Source of the DNA: Bact-08 sp964533215
GTDB lineage: Bacteria > Bacteroidota > Bacteroidia > Bacteroidales > UBA932
Reading direction: 5' to 3'
Length of the DNA: 64,000 bases
Assembly (NCBI GenBank): GCA_964533215.1
Contig: CAZHLJ010000001.1
Span: 434,001 to 498,000 of the forward strand
Made by a program: the position numbers and the translations under genes. The notes under the pieces are model-generated. The model saw only the letters and a program-made list of their open reading frames with translations. It ran no database searches and had not been told where the DNA came from. Below, piece by piece: positions 54,601 to 61,986 of the stretch (position 1 is the stretch's first letter; each line of letters opens with the position of its first letter).

Positions 54601-54931
54601 TGTACACTCTCTTGACTTGAATCTTTCTCATGATCTTATGTACAATCAGGCTAATGGCAAGAAACATACAATCAGATTCTCATTTGATGTATATAACTTC
54701 CTTAACCTGTTGAACCAGGATTGGGGTATCCAGAAGACTACCGTACTTGGTAACCAGCAGTATCAGTATCTGATTATGACAGATAAGCCTACTGCTGCTA
54801 ACAATTACATCCCAGGCTATACAACAGCTGTTGATAGCGACAAGAAGGTGATTACTAATACTTTCAAGGACAATATATCCTCTTCTTCACGTTGGACAAT
54901 GATGTTTGGTATTAAATATATTTTCGACTAG
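51650..54931 (+). CDS. Large TonB-dependent receptor, Oar-like, without SusD partner
   Basis: A 1093-residue outer membrane protein: signal peptide to about Phe-Ala-Gln (24), a carboxypeptidase regulatory-like domain (GFVKDSKGEPIVGAIIKATH), and a TonB-box-like GEIVVVGE. A plug follows (FTKDRMQRIPSINRSLSDFT, PYDVRNGAFTGGGINSVTKS), then a long barrel ending MMFGIKYIFD. The plug and barrel pattern is that of Oar-type receptors. It has its own promoter and a terminator directly behind it, so it is monocistronic. Ligand unknown; a protein or peptide substrate is one possibility because Oar relatives have been linked to protein export or uptake. Confidence 0.9.
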   Translation: MKKTIKQFALTALCLFVAFAAFAQVTTSSISGFVKDSKGEPIVGAIIKATHVPSGTVYSVSTMNDGRYNISGMRIGSQYQIEASFMGYSKAKLTDVTLTLGEESKLDFTLQEEAVSLGEIVVVGETNPAISSNRTGAQEIFTKDRMQRIPSINRSLSDFTKLTPMASGGNFAGTSYRYNNVTVDGASFNNSFGLASSLGASGIEPISLDAIEQIQVMIAPYDVRNGAFTGGGINSVTKSGNNSWNGSAYYYTKSPSTRGYMQKGTPIAVTDFFNREYGATLSGPIIKNKLFFFVNAELDRQEVPNNWRPRATKSDPVTGYYSAADVQTLEEITKLLKDNFNYNPGAYNVTSTPTQADKITARLDWNINSKNTLSFKYFYLKSFNTNNPSSSGAMSNGRGPNSYAIPFSSAYYRTNNNFNIFIADLNTIVNSKMSNSLTVGYSRLRDFREMDGGFFPEVNIGDGTTAKNSLTTFGTEANSYGNKLDSDIYQIQDNFIINLKKHQITLGTQSDYREFLNGYANSYAGQWQFASLDDFKKDLVAYKAWVAAGSNPNSLPATTALYYKQTYSMLDSGFPYASVKVMSLGFYAQDKWSLKDNLNLTLGLRMDLPVFMTDLPKNAALEALTFQGGRKIDVSKYPSAKPMFSPRLGFNWDVFSNKKLQVRGGTGIFSGTPPYVWLSNQAGNNGVLFGSTTSKNHAFDGVVDLPKPTGASASKASIAITDENFKYPQLWKTNLALDYKFGGGWIATAEVLYNKDINAIYHRDINHPDMNDATRVTKLGGADQRPYFLDNTLNDQTYDVVLLTNSSKGYSIYTTLQIQRNFTKGMFDGLYLNASYTFGKAKSVTDGSSSVASSSYKYRPAINPDSEELGFSAGSFPQRVLVQASYRKPWGNNFATSVGLVYQMYMPFRYSYTYNGDVNNDSYSYNDLMFIPATKDQIRIKPATGDTRTVDQIWAEMDNFFDQDPYLKNRRGKYSERNGGMAPYVHSLDLNLSHDLMYNQANGKKHTIRFSFDVYNFLNLLNQDWGIQKTTVLGNQQYQYLIMTDKPTAANNYIPGYTTAVDSDKKVITNTFKDNISSSSRWTMMFGIKYIFD

Positions 54932-54959
54932 TCAATCAGACTTGAAAATAGATAAATTC

Positions 54960-55001
54960 AAGGAGGTCGTCTCTCATCATTTGAGGCGACCTCCTTTTTT
55001 T
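54960..55001 (+). terminator. Rho-independent terminator of the Oar-like gene
   Basis: AAGGAGGTCGTCTC pairs with GAGGCGACCTCCTT (14 pairs, one G-T), followed by a T-run to 55001. Confidence 0.9.
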
Positions 55002-55027
55002 GGTTTTATTTTACTAATTTTGTTTTA

Positions 55028-55035
55028 TATATTTG
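55028..55035 (+). promoter_or_regulatory. Candidate -7 promoter element of yraN
   Basis: TATATTTG fits TAnnTTTG and lies 6 bases before the ATG at 55041, so the transcript would be nearly leaderless. Confidence 0.4.
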
Positions 55036-55040
55036 TATAG

Positions 55041-55427
55041 ATGGATAGGGGAGGGAGAATTGAAACTGGGAAAAGGGCTGAGGATATCGCTTTGGACTAT
55101 CTCGCCAAACTTGGGCTGGAGCTGTTGGAAAGAAACTGGCGGAGTGGTCACAAGGAGCTTGATTTGATAATGAAGAGCATGTCGCAGAAAGAAGATGTGA
55201 GATTGCATATTATTGAGGTCCGTTCGTTAAGGGCTCCTAATCTGTATAATCCATACGAGAGTATAGATGTTAATAAGCAGAGAATGGTAATATCTGCGGC
55301 AAGGTCGTATATCTTCCAAAACAATATTGAGTGGGAGACACAATTCGATATTGTTTCAGTCATTTTTAAACCAGATGCGGTTTGTCTGGAATACATTCCG
55401 GATGCCTTTGAGCCAAAATGGAGATGA
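55041..55427 (+). CDS. YraN/UPF0102 family endonuclease-like protein
   Basis: A 128-residue protein with the PD-(D/E)xK-type pattern of UPF0102: RIETGKRAEDIALDYLAKLG, ERNWRSGHKELDLIMKS, HIIEVRSLR, and VNKQRMVISAARSYI. The usual EVK in the active site is EVR here, and GEIDLI appears as KELDLI, so the acidic residues are kept while the basic one is changed from Lys to Arg. The family has a Holliday-junction-resolvase-like fold with an uncertain role. The gene ends 13 bases before manC. Confidence 0.85.
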   Translation: MDRGGRIETGKRAEDIALDYLAKLGLELLERNWRSGHKELDLIMKSMSQKEDVRLHIIEVRSLRAPNLYNPYESIDVNKQRMVISAARSYIFQNNIEWETQFDIVSVIFKPDAVCLEYIPDAFEPKWR

Positions 55428-55440
55428 TAAATATTATTAT

Positions 55441-56535
55441 ATGAACAAAAATCATTACTGTATTATTATGGCAGGTGGAATCGGGAGCCGGTTCTGGCCA
55501 GTCAGTCGTAATTCAAGACCAAAACAGTTTCTGGATATTTTGGGAATGGGCAAGTCTTTTCTCCAGCAGACATTTGAAAGGTTTTCTAAAATTATGCCTG
55601 TTGAGAATATTCTAGTGGTAACCTCCTTGCAGTACAAAGATCTTGTTATGGAGCAGATCCCGGATATACTTCCCGAACATGTGCTTCTTGAGCCTTACAG
55701 GAGAAATACTGCACCCTGCATCTCATATGCAACTTACAAGCTATTGCAGAAAAACCCTAAAGCATCGGTAGTGGTTGCCCCTTCTGACCATCTTATACTT
55801 AACGAGGATCTTTTTCTAAAGACTATAACCGAAGCCCTCAATTATGCGGAAAAGCACAACTCCTTGATGACTCTCGGTGTCAAGCCTACAAGGGCTGAGA
55901 CTGCCTATGGTTACATTCAGGTGAACAAGAACCAGCCTTTGGATATTGATGGCAATATGGCATACGGAGTCAAGGTCTTTACAGAGAAACCCAATCTGGA
56001 TCTTGCAAAGGTGTTTGTAGACAGTGGCGAGTTTTTGTGGAATTCAGGAATATTTATCTGGAATTTGCAGACAATAAAAGGAGAATTGGAAAGGCTACAG
56101 CCGGATATTGCCAACCTTTTCATTGCATTGGAGAGTGCCTATTATACAGAAAAGGAGGAGACTCTTATAAACGAGGTTTACGAGGAGTGTACTAGCATTT
56201 CAGTTGATTATGGAATAATGGAGAAGACGGATAAGGCCATTGTTTATCCGGTATCTTTTGGTTGGTCGGATCTTGGGACTTGGGAGTCTCTATATTCGCA
56301 GGTTGGAAAGGATGATCAAAACAACCATATCCAGGCAGATGACACAATGCTTATGGATGTTTCAAATTCGATTGTTGTCTCTGAAGAGAAGTCGAAGCTG
56401 ATAGTAGTCAGCGGTCTGGATAATTATATGGTCATAAATACAGATGATGTGTTAATGATCTGTCCAAGAAATAACGGTGCCTTTAAAAGCATACTTACAG
56501 AGTTGCCTTTGAAGGATTTAAATCAGTATCAATAA
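55441..56535 (+). CDS. manC: Mannose-1-phosphate guanylyltransferase
   Basis: A 364-residue nucleotidyltransferase that makes GDP-mannose. CIIMAGGIGSRFWPVSRNSR with PKQFLD is the pyrophosphorylase signature, and VVAPSDHLIL and FTEKPNLDLAKVFVDSGEFL (with WNSGIF) form the sugar-phosphate site. YGIMEKTDKAIVYPVSFGWS ends the catalytic domain. It lacks the phosphomannose isomerase domain of bifunctional ManC/AlgA. I chose the ATG at 55441; a longer frame would run through yraN. GDP-mannose likely feeds surface glycans. Confidence 0.93.
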   Translation: MNKNHYCIIMAGGIGSRFWPVSRNSRPKQFLDILGMGKSFLQQTFERFSKIMPVENILVVTSLQYKDLVMEQIPDILPEHVLLEPYRRNTAPCISYATYKLLQKNPKASVVVAPSDHLILNEDLFLKTITEALNYAEKHNSLMTLGVKPTRAETAYGYIQVNKNQPLDIDGNMAYGVKVFTEKPNLDLAKVFVDSGEFLWNSGIFIWNLQTIKGELERLQPDIANLFIALESAYYTEKEETLINEVYEECTSISVDYGIMEKTDKAIVYPVSFGWSDLGTWESLYSQVGKDDQNNHIQADDTMLMDVSNSIVVSEEKSKLIVVSGLDNYMVINTDDVLMICPRNNGAFKSILTELPLKDLNQYQ

Positions 56536-56547
56536 ACTTAATATTGT

Positions 56548-57825
56548 ATGTCACATAATATGGTGAAACTGGATGTCCAGTCAGAAATTGGAAAGCTAGA
56601 GGCTGTGCTTTTGCATTCGCCTGGAGCTGAAGTGGAGAATATGACACCAAGAAACGCTCAAAGGGCTCTTTACAGCGATATTCTTAATCTTTCAATAGCT
56701 CAGAAGGAGTATGAGCAGGTTCAAGGTGTTCTTGAAAAAGTGGCTAAGACATTTCAGGTAAAAGATCTTCTTGCAAAACTTTTGGATGACCATTACGAGA
56801 GGGAAGCTCTGATTGGGAAAATCTGCGTTACCGAGGAGGTTACGGAATACTTCGAATATCTGATGGAAATGTCTTCAAAAAACCTTGCACAGGTGCTCAT
56901 AGAAGGGCTTCCTGCAAGGATCAATTCATTGACAGCCTACCTCAAGGATGATTACTATGCTCTTTTGCCTCTCTATAATTTTTATTTTACAAGAGATGCT
57001 TCGGTCACGATTGGTAATAAAGCCCTTATATGTAGGATGGCAAGCAAGGTGAGGATGCGGGAGTCCATTATCAATGAGGCAATTTTCAGAAATAAAAAAT
57101 TCTTTGACTGTGAGTTGATAAATGCGCATGATTTTCAGCCAGGCAACAATGAGGTCTATATGGAGGGAGGAGATATCCTTATTGCCAGAGATGATATCAT
57201 TCTGATAGGTAATGGAATGAGAAGCAGCAGCCAGGGTATAGATATGTTGGTAAACAGACTGTGCAAGTCTTCGGGACCTGAGAAAAAGCACATAATAGTA
57301 CAACAGCTTCCATCTTTTCCTGAATCATTCATCCATCTTGATATGGTGTTCACGCTTCTGGATGTGGATAAGGCAATGGTGTTTGCACCACTTATTCTGA
57401 ATGAAAATCAGTACCAGACAGTTCATATGATAATTGAAGGTGGAAAGGTTTCCAAAATAAGGTCGGTGAACAATATCCCGACCATTCTCAAAAAGCTGGG
57501 GATGGAGATAGAGCCTGTCATTTGCGGTGGAAGTGCTGACGAATGGAATCAAGAGCGGGAGCAGTGGCACAGTGGGGCAAACTTCTTTGCCCTTGCGCCA
57601 GGTAAGGTTATGTCCTATGCGAGAAATGTACATACTCTTAACGAAATGAACAAGATGGGATTCGAGATTATTCCTGCCTGGGACGTTGTTTCAGGTAAAA
57701 AAGATCTGGATAAGGTAAAGAGATGCGTTGTAACGATAGACGGTTCTGAACTGCCAAGAGGTGGCGGTGGTGCAAGGTGCATGACAATGCCTCTTAGAAG
57801 ATCTTCCGTTGAATGGCCGAAATAA
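56548..57825 (+). CDS. arcA: Arginine deiminase family protein
   Basis: A 425-residue pentein-fold enzyme. It has VQSEIGKLEAVLLHSPGAEV at the start, FTRDASVTIGNKALICRMAS, MEGGDILIARDDIILIGNGM with the acidic pair, a catalytic His region (FIHLDMVFTLLDVDKAMVFA), and nucleophile Cys411 in GGGGARCMTMPL. Length fits arginine deiminase, which turns arginine into citrulline and ammonia. No arcB or arcC is nearby. A CtlX-type hydrolase and RocD encoded at 36123-38275 could continue the route to ornithine and glutamate semialdehyde. Confidence 0.88.
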   Translation: MSHNMVKLDVQSEIGKLEAVLLHSPGAEVENMTPRNAQRALYSDILNLSIAQKEYEQVQGVLEKVAKTFQVKDLLAKLLDDHYEREALIGKICVTEEVTEYFEYLMEMSSKNLAQVLIEGLPARINSLTAYLKDDYYALLPLYNFYFTRDASVTIGNKALICRMASKVRMRESIINEAIFRNKKFFDCELINAHDFQPGNNEVYMEGGDILIARDDIILIGNGMRSSSQGIDMLVNRLCKSSGPEKKHIIVQQLPSFPESFIHLDMVFTLLDVDKAMVFAPLILNENQYQTVHMIIEGGKVSKIRSVNNIPTILKKLGMEIEPVICGGSADEWNQEREQWHSGANFFALAPGKVMSYARNVHTLNEMNKMGFEIIPAWDVVSGKKDLDKVKRCVVTIDGSELPRGGGGARCMTMPLRRSSVEWPK

Positions 57826-57829
57826 TTAC

Positions 57830-57837
57830 TACATTTG
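57830..57837 (+). promoter_or_regulatory. Candidate -7 promoter element of pheS
   Basis: TACATTTG matches TAnnTTTG 18 bases before the pheS ATG, implying a leader of only about 12 bases. Confidence 0.5.
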
Positions 57838-57855
57838 TAGCCACAATTTTATGTA

Positions 57856-58881
57856 ATGAAAGAGAAAATCGAAAAGCTTCTTACTGAGATAGAGGAGCTT
57901 AAAGCTAGAAAAGAGCAAGAGATAGAAGAGATAAGGGTTAAATTGCTTGGCAAAAAGGGCAGTGTAACTCAACTTTTTGATGAGTTCAGGAATGTTCCAT
58001 CCGAGCAGAAGAGAGAGTTTGGTCAGGTGCTGAACAGGCTTAAAATTGCTGCAAGCGAGAAGATAGATGAGCTTAGAAAGATGCTTGAAGAGAATATGGA
58101 GCCGGCTGAATCTCAATACGACTTAACCAAGCCGGGAGACAAACTGGAGTTGGGTAGCCGTCATCCTATATCTATCACAAAAAGCGAGATAATCTCTATT
58201 TTTAATAAGTTGGGATATGCCATTGCCGAGGGACCGGAGATTGAAGATGACTGGCACGTATTCACTGCCCTTAACTTCCCTCCTGAGCACCCGGCAAGGG
58301 ATATGCAGGATACATTTTTCATCTCGACAGGGGAGAATCCTATATTATTAAGGACTCACACAAGTTCTGTCCAGGTGAGGACAATGGAGAAGGGAAATCT
58401 CCCGATAAGGGTTATCTGTCCTGGCAGAGTTTTCAGAAATGAGGCTATATCAGCCCGCGCACATTGTATCTTCCATCAGGTTGAAGGACTTTACATAGAT
58501 AAAAACGTATCTTTTGCTGATCTTAAGCAGGCAGTGCTTCTTTTTGCAAGGGAGATGTTCGGCGAAAACACTGAGATACGTCTTCGCCCATCTTATTTCC
58601 CTTTTACAGAACCTAGTGCAGAGGTAGATGTAAGCTGTAATATTTGTAAGGGTAAGGGATGTAATATATGTAAGGGAACAGGCTGGTTGGAAATTATGGG
58701 TTGTGGTATGGTTGATCCGGCAGTACTTGAGGCATCAGGTATAGATAGTAAAGAGTATTCAGGTTTTGCCTTTGGAATGGGAGTTGAAAGAATTGCCATG
58801 CTGAAATGGCAGGTGAGGGATTTGAGGCATTACTTCGAAAATGATATACGGTTTTTACAAGAATTTGATACAGTAGTCTAA
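57856..58881 (+). CDS. pheS: Phenylalanine-tRNA ligase alpha subunit
   Basis: A 341-residue class II synthetase subunit. It has an N-terminal coiled coil (Lys/Glu-rich, about 1-95), LGSRHPISITKSEIISIFNK, motif 2 CPGRVFRNEAISARAHCIFH, and motif 3 GFAFGMGVERIAMLKWQV. A CNICKGKGCNICKGTGW stretch carries four Cys and may bind zinc, as in some PheS of this phylum. The beta subunit gene (pheT) is not adjacent; two tRNA genes follow. Confidence 0.96.
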   Translation: MKEKIEKLLTEIEELKARKEQEIEEIRVKLLGKKGSVTQLFDEFRNVPSEQKREFGQVLNRLKIAASEKIDELRKMLEENMEPAESQYDLTKPGDKLELGSRHPISITKSEIISIFNKLGYAIAEGPEIEDDWHVFTALNFPPEHPARDMQDTFFISTGENPILLRTHTSSVQVRTMEKGNLPIRVICPGRVFRNEAISARAHCIFHQVEGLYIDKNVSFADLKQAVLLFAREMFGENTEIRLRPSYFPFTEPSAEVDVSCNICKGKGCNICKGTGWLEIMGCGMVDPAVLEASGIDSKEYSGFAFGMGVERIAMLKWQVRDLRHYFENDIRFLQEFDTVV

Positions 58882-58886
58882 TTTTT

Positions 58887-58917
58887 TTTGGAGCATTGTA
58901 TTTTTGTTTTAACTTTG
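58887..58917 (+). promoter_or_regulatory. Promoter of tRNA-Gly
   Basis: TTTG at 58887-58890 and TAACTTTG at 58910-58917 with exactly 19 bases between them, the best match in the window to the Bacteroidota -33/-7 consensus. It places the start about 6 bases before the tRNA. Confidence 0.75.
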
Positions 58918-58928
58918 CAATCCCAAAC

Positions 58929-59001
58929 GCGGAAATAGCTCAGTTGGTAGAGCATAACCTTGCCAAGGTTAGGGTCGCGAGTTCGAGTCTCGTTTTCCGC
59001 T
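58929..59001 (+). tRNA. tRNA-Gly (GCC)
   Basis: A complete 73-base cloverleaf: acceptor GCGGAAA/TTTCCGC, D arm AGCTCAGTTGGTAGAGCA, anticodon loop TTGCCAA (anticodon GCC), T arm GAGTTCGAGTCTC. CCA is not encoded. Confidence 0.97.
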
Positions 59002-59005
59002 CTGC

Positions 59006-59033
59006 AAACCTCTCCGCCGTGAGAGGTTTTTTT
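59006..59033 (+). terminator. Terminator after tRNA-Gly
   Basis: AAACCTCTC pairs with GAGAGGTTT (9 pairs, 6-base loop) followed by T residues. Confidence 0.8.
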
Positions 59034-59045
59034 GAATGCCTTAGG

Positions 59046-59134
59046 GCTCGGGTGGTGGAATAGGTAGACACGCAGGACTTAAAATCCTGTGAGCAGAAAT
59101 GTTCGTACGGGTTCGATTCCCGTCCCGAGCACCA
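59046..59134 (+). tRNA. tRNA-Leu (TAA)
   Basis: An 86-base type II tRNA plus encoded CCA: acceptor GCTCGGG/CCCGAGC, anticodon stem AGGA/TCCT with loop CTTAAAA (anticodon TAA), a variable arm GTGAGCAGAAATGTTCGTAC, and T arm GGGTTCGATTCCC. CCA is encoded here but not in the other two tRNAs of the window. An integrase gene follows 180 bases downstream, so its 3' end is the likely attachment site of the element. Confidence 0.96.
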
Positions 59135-59209
59135 ATTCTTTCTTTAAAAGAAAACAAAAGAAAGCAAATGCAATCAAATTAGCAAGTTAGCAGTTTGGTT
59201 GCATTTTTT
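59124..59209 (+). other. Probable left attachment region of the integrated element
   Basis: The tRNA-Leu 3' end and CCA are followed by AT-rich sequence. An inverted repeat AAATGCAATCAAA (59166-59178) and TTTGGTTGCATTT (59194-59206), with a T-run after it, may terminate the tRNA transcript. The exact crossover core is unknown; the matching direct repeat at the other end is not in the window. Confidence 0.55.
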
Positions 59210-59313
59210 GTTTTCCTGTTTTTGCCTATGTTTTCTTACTTTTTACACTTTTTTTACACCTCGGAAAAGATTATGCTTACCTTTATATACGTAAGATAAT
59301 TAAGTAAAAGGAC

Positions 59314-60510
59314 ATGGCAAAAGTAGAGGTAAAGCACAAAGAAAATCCGAAATTACGTCAAAGGGAACTCGCTGACGGAAGAAATAGCCTGTATTTAGAG
59401 TATTATTTGGGATATAACCGAATCATAGACGAACAGACGGGTAAAGTCTCTATTAAACATATCCGAAACAAGGAGAACTTGAATTTATATCTTACTCCGG
59501 CAAGAACACCATCTGAAAGACAAAAGAATAGTGAAACTTTAGCTCTTGCCAACAAAATAAGATATGAGCGTGAACAGGAACTTTTAGAAGACAGAAAAGG
59601 ATATAGGCTAAAAAAGGGCTATTCTGTCAATTTTCTGGACTATTTCAATAGCTATATAGATAAATACACAAAAAAGGATATCCGTAATATCAGAGGCTCT
59701 TTAGAGCGGTTTAAATCATTTCTGGCAGAACAATACCCCGCATTAAAAGATTATATAACCCCAAACAATATCGATAAGGATATGATGATTGCTTTTGTGG
59801 ATTATTTGAAGCAGCACAGTAAAGGTGTGGGAGCATGGAGTTACTACCAAAGATTTAAAAAGGTAGTTAACCATGCGACAGAGCATGGGATCTTTAAAAA
59901 AAGTCCCTGTATTGGGGTGTCATGTAAGACGGATGATACCTCTTTAAGAAAAGATGTACTGAGCGTAGAAGAGATGCAGCAGCTTATTACAACTACTTAT
60001 AATGGGCAGAGTGACCAAATACGACGCGCTTTCATATTTTGTCTTTATACAGGTATCCGCTTTTGTGACGTGAAATGCCTTAGGTATTCTAATGTAGACT
60101 TTTCTAATAAATTATTGAGATTCGAACAAGACAAAACCAAAGGACATAGCGGTCAAAGTATCGTTACAATACCATTAAAAGAGGATTTATTGTTTCTAAT
60201 CGGGGAACCTCCAAAAAATGAAGAAGGGCAACCTGATACAAATGCACTTTTGTTTTTACTGCCAAGTCATAATGCGTGCCTGAAATCACTTAGCCATTGG
60301 ACAGCTCGTGCCGGCATTACTAAACACATAACATGGCATTGCGCCCGCCATAGTTTTGCAGTAAATATTCTCAATAACGGAGCAAACATAAAAACAGTCT
60401 CCAGCCTTTTAGGGCATAGTAGTTTGAAACATACTGAGAAATACACAAGAGCAGTTGATGAATTAAAGAAAGAGGCTGTAGATAGTTTACCAGGGCTAAT
60501 ACATCAATAA
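59314..60510 (+). CDS. Tyrosine recombinase (integrase) of the element
   Basis: A 398-residue site-specific recombinase. It has an N-terminal arm-binding region (1-100), a SAM-like core-binding domain (about 103-200; FLDYFNSYIDKYTKKDIRNI), and a catalytic domain with Arg249 (YTGIRF), Lys276 (DKTKG), His342 and Arg345 (HCARH), His368 (LLGHSS) and Tyr377 (TEKYTR). All catalytic residues are present. Its position beside tRNA-Leu indicates integration there. An AAAAGGA sequence just before the ATG gives an A-rich start region typical of the phylum. Confidence 0.95.
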   Translation: MAKVEVKHKENPKLRQRELADGRNSLYLEYYLGYNRIIDEQTGKVSIKHIRNKENLNLYLTPARTPSERQKNSETLALANKIRYEREQELLEDRKGYRLKKGYSVNFLDYFNSYIDKYTKKDIRNIRGSLERFKSFLAEQYPALKDYITPNNIDKDMMIAFVDYLKQHSKGVGAWSYYQRFKKVVNHATEHGIFKKSPCIGVSCKTDDTSLRKDVLSVEEMQQLITTTYNGQSDQIRRAFIFCLYTGIRFCDVKCLRYSNVDFSNKLLRFEQDKTKGHSGQSIVTIPLKEDLLFLIGEPPKNEEGQPDTNALLFLLPSHNACLKSLSHWTARAGITKHITWHCARHSFAVNILNNGANIKTVSSLLGHSSLKHTEKYTRAVDELKKEAVDSLPGLIHQ

Positions 60511-60522
60511 GTGAGATTTAAT

Positions 60523-61410
60523 ATGGAAGTCAATTATAAACAAATCATTTTGAACGGATATTTATATGCAAGAAATAAACCCGATTTGGGTAAGTATTTA
60601 ATCGCGCATTTCACAAGAGAAGCAGAAATGGCAAAATATCAGCATATTGAATACGATGAATTTTTTTCTAACCTTAAAAGAGTAGTTGAGAAGGGTAAAG
60701 CAGTTATTGAAAAACGATATAAAAACCTATTTACTAAAAATGATTCTATTATAGAACACATAATTTCTAGAAATAAACTTAATAGAAAAGAGAACATCCT
60801 TCATGCAGATGAGAATATATTTAAAGTTTTTATGAAGGAATTGTATAAAGATAAGAATAGCATTAAATTTTCTGAATTCTTAAATAATAATAGTTACAAG
60901 TACAGAATGATTGATGTAGATGGCAATTCGATACATCTAACATATAAGAATTTAGAGCTAATTGATGATGCTGTTGAACGGTCTAAAATGGAATTATCAG
61001 GAGGCTATGATTTAAATCAAAAGCCTCTTCATTTTACAAAAACATTTACAAAAAGAGAGCTAAAGATTTTATTTAAAGGCTTAATAAAAGAAAAACTGTT
61101 GGCCAAAAATACGATTTTTAACCATTTTTGTTATGCATTTGGAGGTGTAGCTATTCCGGACTCGGAAGAACCGTTTGAAGCTCTTATTTGGGAAGGCAAT
61201 GTGTCTCTTTTGGCATATCTTGTTGATATGCTATTTGCAGATTCTGATAAAACGAAGTTATGGGAAATAACTTCGAAATGTTTCATTTGTAAAGGTAAAA
61301 TACCAAATAAAGACACTATGAAAAATTGTGTTTATAAATACGCCAAAGGCTATTGTGAGAAACCAAAGGAAGCTGAAATAATCAACAGCATTATTTTGAA
61401 TAAGCTATAA
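60523..61410 (+). CDS. Unknown protein of the integrated element
   Basis: 295 residues from the ATG at 60523 (an in-frame GTG lies at 60511, directly after the integrase stop). Lys/Asn/Ile-rich and AT-rich, soluble, with no signal peptide. A possible zinc-binding pair CFICKGKIP near residue 261 is followed by further Cys in MKNCVYKYAKGYC. FTKTFTKRELKILFKGLIKE may form a helical HTH-like part. I recognise no family. It lies 12 bases behind the integrase and may be part of its transcript. Confidence 0.65.
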   Translation: MEVNYKQIILNGYLYARNKPDLGKYLIAHFTREAEMAKYQHIEYDEFFSNLKRVVEKGKAVIEKRYKNLFTKNDSIIEHIISRNKLNRKENILHADENIFKVFMKELYKDKNSIKFSEFLNNNSYKYRMIDVDGNSIHLTYKNLELIDDAVERSKMELSGGYDLNQKPLHFTKTFTKRELKILFKGLIKEKLLAKNTIFNHFCYAFGGVAIPDSEEPFEALIWEGNVSLLAYLVDMLFADSDKTKLWEITSKCFICKGKIPNKDTMKNCVYKYAKGYCEKPKEAEIINSIILNKL

Positions 61411-61474
61411 AGATAAAAACTTACAGTAAGTGTTACAGTCGTGTTTTGAAACTCAATTGTGATTTTCGCTGACT

Positions 61475-61482
61475 TAATTTTG
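61475..61482 (+). promoter_or_regulatory. Candidate -7 promoter element of the HTH/Rep unit
   Basis: TAATTTTG fits TAnnTTTG. A leader of about 100 bases with alternative hairpins would follow. Confidence 0.45.
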
Positions 61483-61498
61483 CTATTGCATTCTGAAC

Positions 61499-61557
61499 GG
61501 GGAAAGTGTAAGTCCCCACAAAGTATGCAAAGGCATGGAAGGGGAAGTCTTACACCT
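61499..61557 (+). promoter_or_regulatory. Structured leader with competing hairpins before the HTH/Rep genes
   Basis: GTGTAAG (61506-61512) pairs with CTTACAC (61549-61555), TCCCC (61513-61517) with GGGGA (61541-61545), and ATGC (61525-61528) with GCAT (61533-61536). The same CCCC could instead pair with GGGG at 61499-61502. The two folds exclude each other. It may be an RNA switch, an operator, or a cruciform such as a replication origin. Confidence 0.45.
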
Positions 61558-61593
61558 ATCTCCTAACAGCCATAATTCTTATATAGAATTTTG

Positions 61594-61986
61594 ATGAAAG
61601 AACTATTTGAAGAGTTGCAAGAAATCAAACAACTTACGCTATTAGGAGCAAAACAAGCTCTTTCAATGAATGATGCAGCTTTACTTACAGGATTAAGTAA
61701 AAGTCACTTGTACAAATTGGTATGCTATAAAAAGATTCCGTATTACAAACCAGATGGGGGAAAACTACTTTTCTTTGATAAGGATGAAATATCGAAATGG
61801 CTATTAAGTAACAGAGTGAAGCCGGAAGAAGAGGTTGGCAATGAGGCTGCAACCTATCTGACAACAGGTGTCCAATCAAGAAGAGACGAAAGGGATAGAC
61901 AAACAGCTTCCCACACTCCTTTGTATAGTAAGTCGCATAGTAAGTCGCATTTATTACCAAAAAAAGGTAAAAACAGCAATGTTTGA
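61594..61986 (+). CDS. HTH domain protein, excisionase/MerR-like
   Basis: 130 residues from the ATG at 61594. Residues about 24-75 form a winged-helix DNA-binding domain of the excisionase type: MNDAALLTGLSKSHLYKLVC and YKKIPYYKPDGGKLLFFDKD followed by EISKWLLSNR. The short, polar tail is probably disordered. Such proteins in Bacteroidota elements act as recombination directionality factors or regulators. It overlaps the Rep gene by 8 bases. Confidence 0.85.
   Translation: MKELFEELQEIKQLTLLGAKQALSMNDAALLTGLSKSHLYKLVCYKKIPYYKPDGGKLLFFDKDEISKWLLSNRVKPEEEVGNEAATYLTTGVQSRRDERDRQTASHTPLYSKSHSKSHLLPKKGKNSNV

Larger units (their letters stand above)
59210..61590. repeat. Recurrent CTTAC/GTAAG motifs in element leaders
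   Basis: CTTAC at 59235-59239, then CTTAC at 59276-59280 paired with GTAAG at 59291-59295. ACTTAC-A-GTAAGT is at 61419-61431, GTGTAAG at 61506-61512 and CTTACAC at 61549-61555. They cluster only in the non-coding stretches before the integrase and before the HTH gene. They may be operators or recombinase/excisionase sites. Confidence 0.35.

Noticed and set aside
61868..61978. Extended N-terminus for the Rep protein
   Set aside because: It lies inside the HTH gene in another frame. The ATG at 61979 gives the expected 8-base overlap and a normal start.
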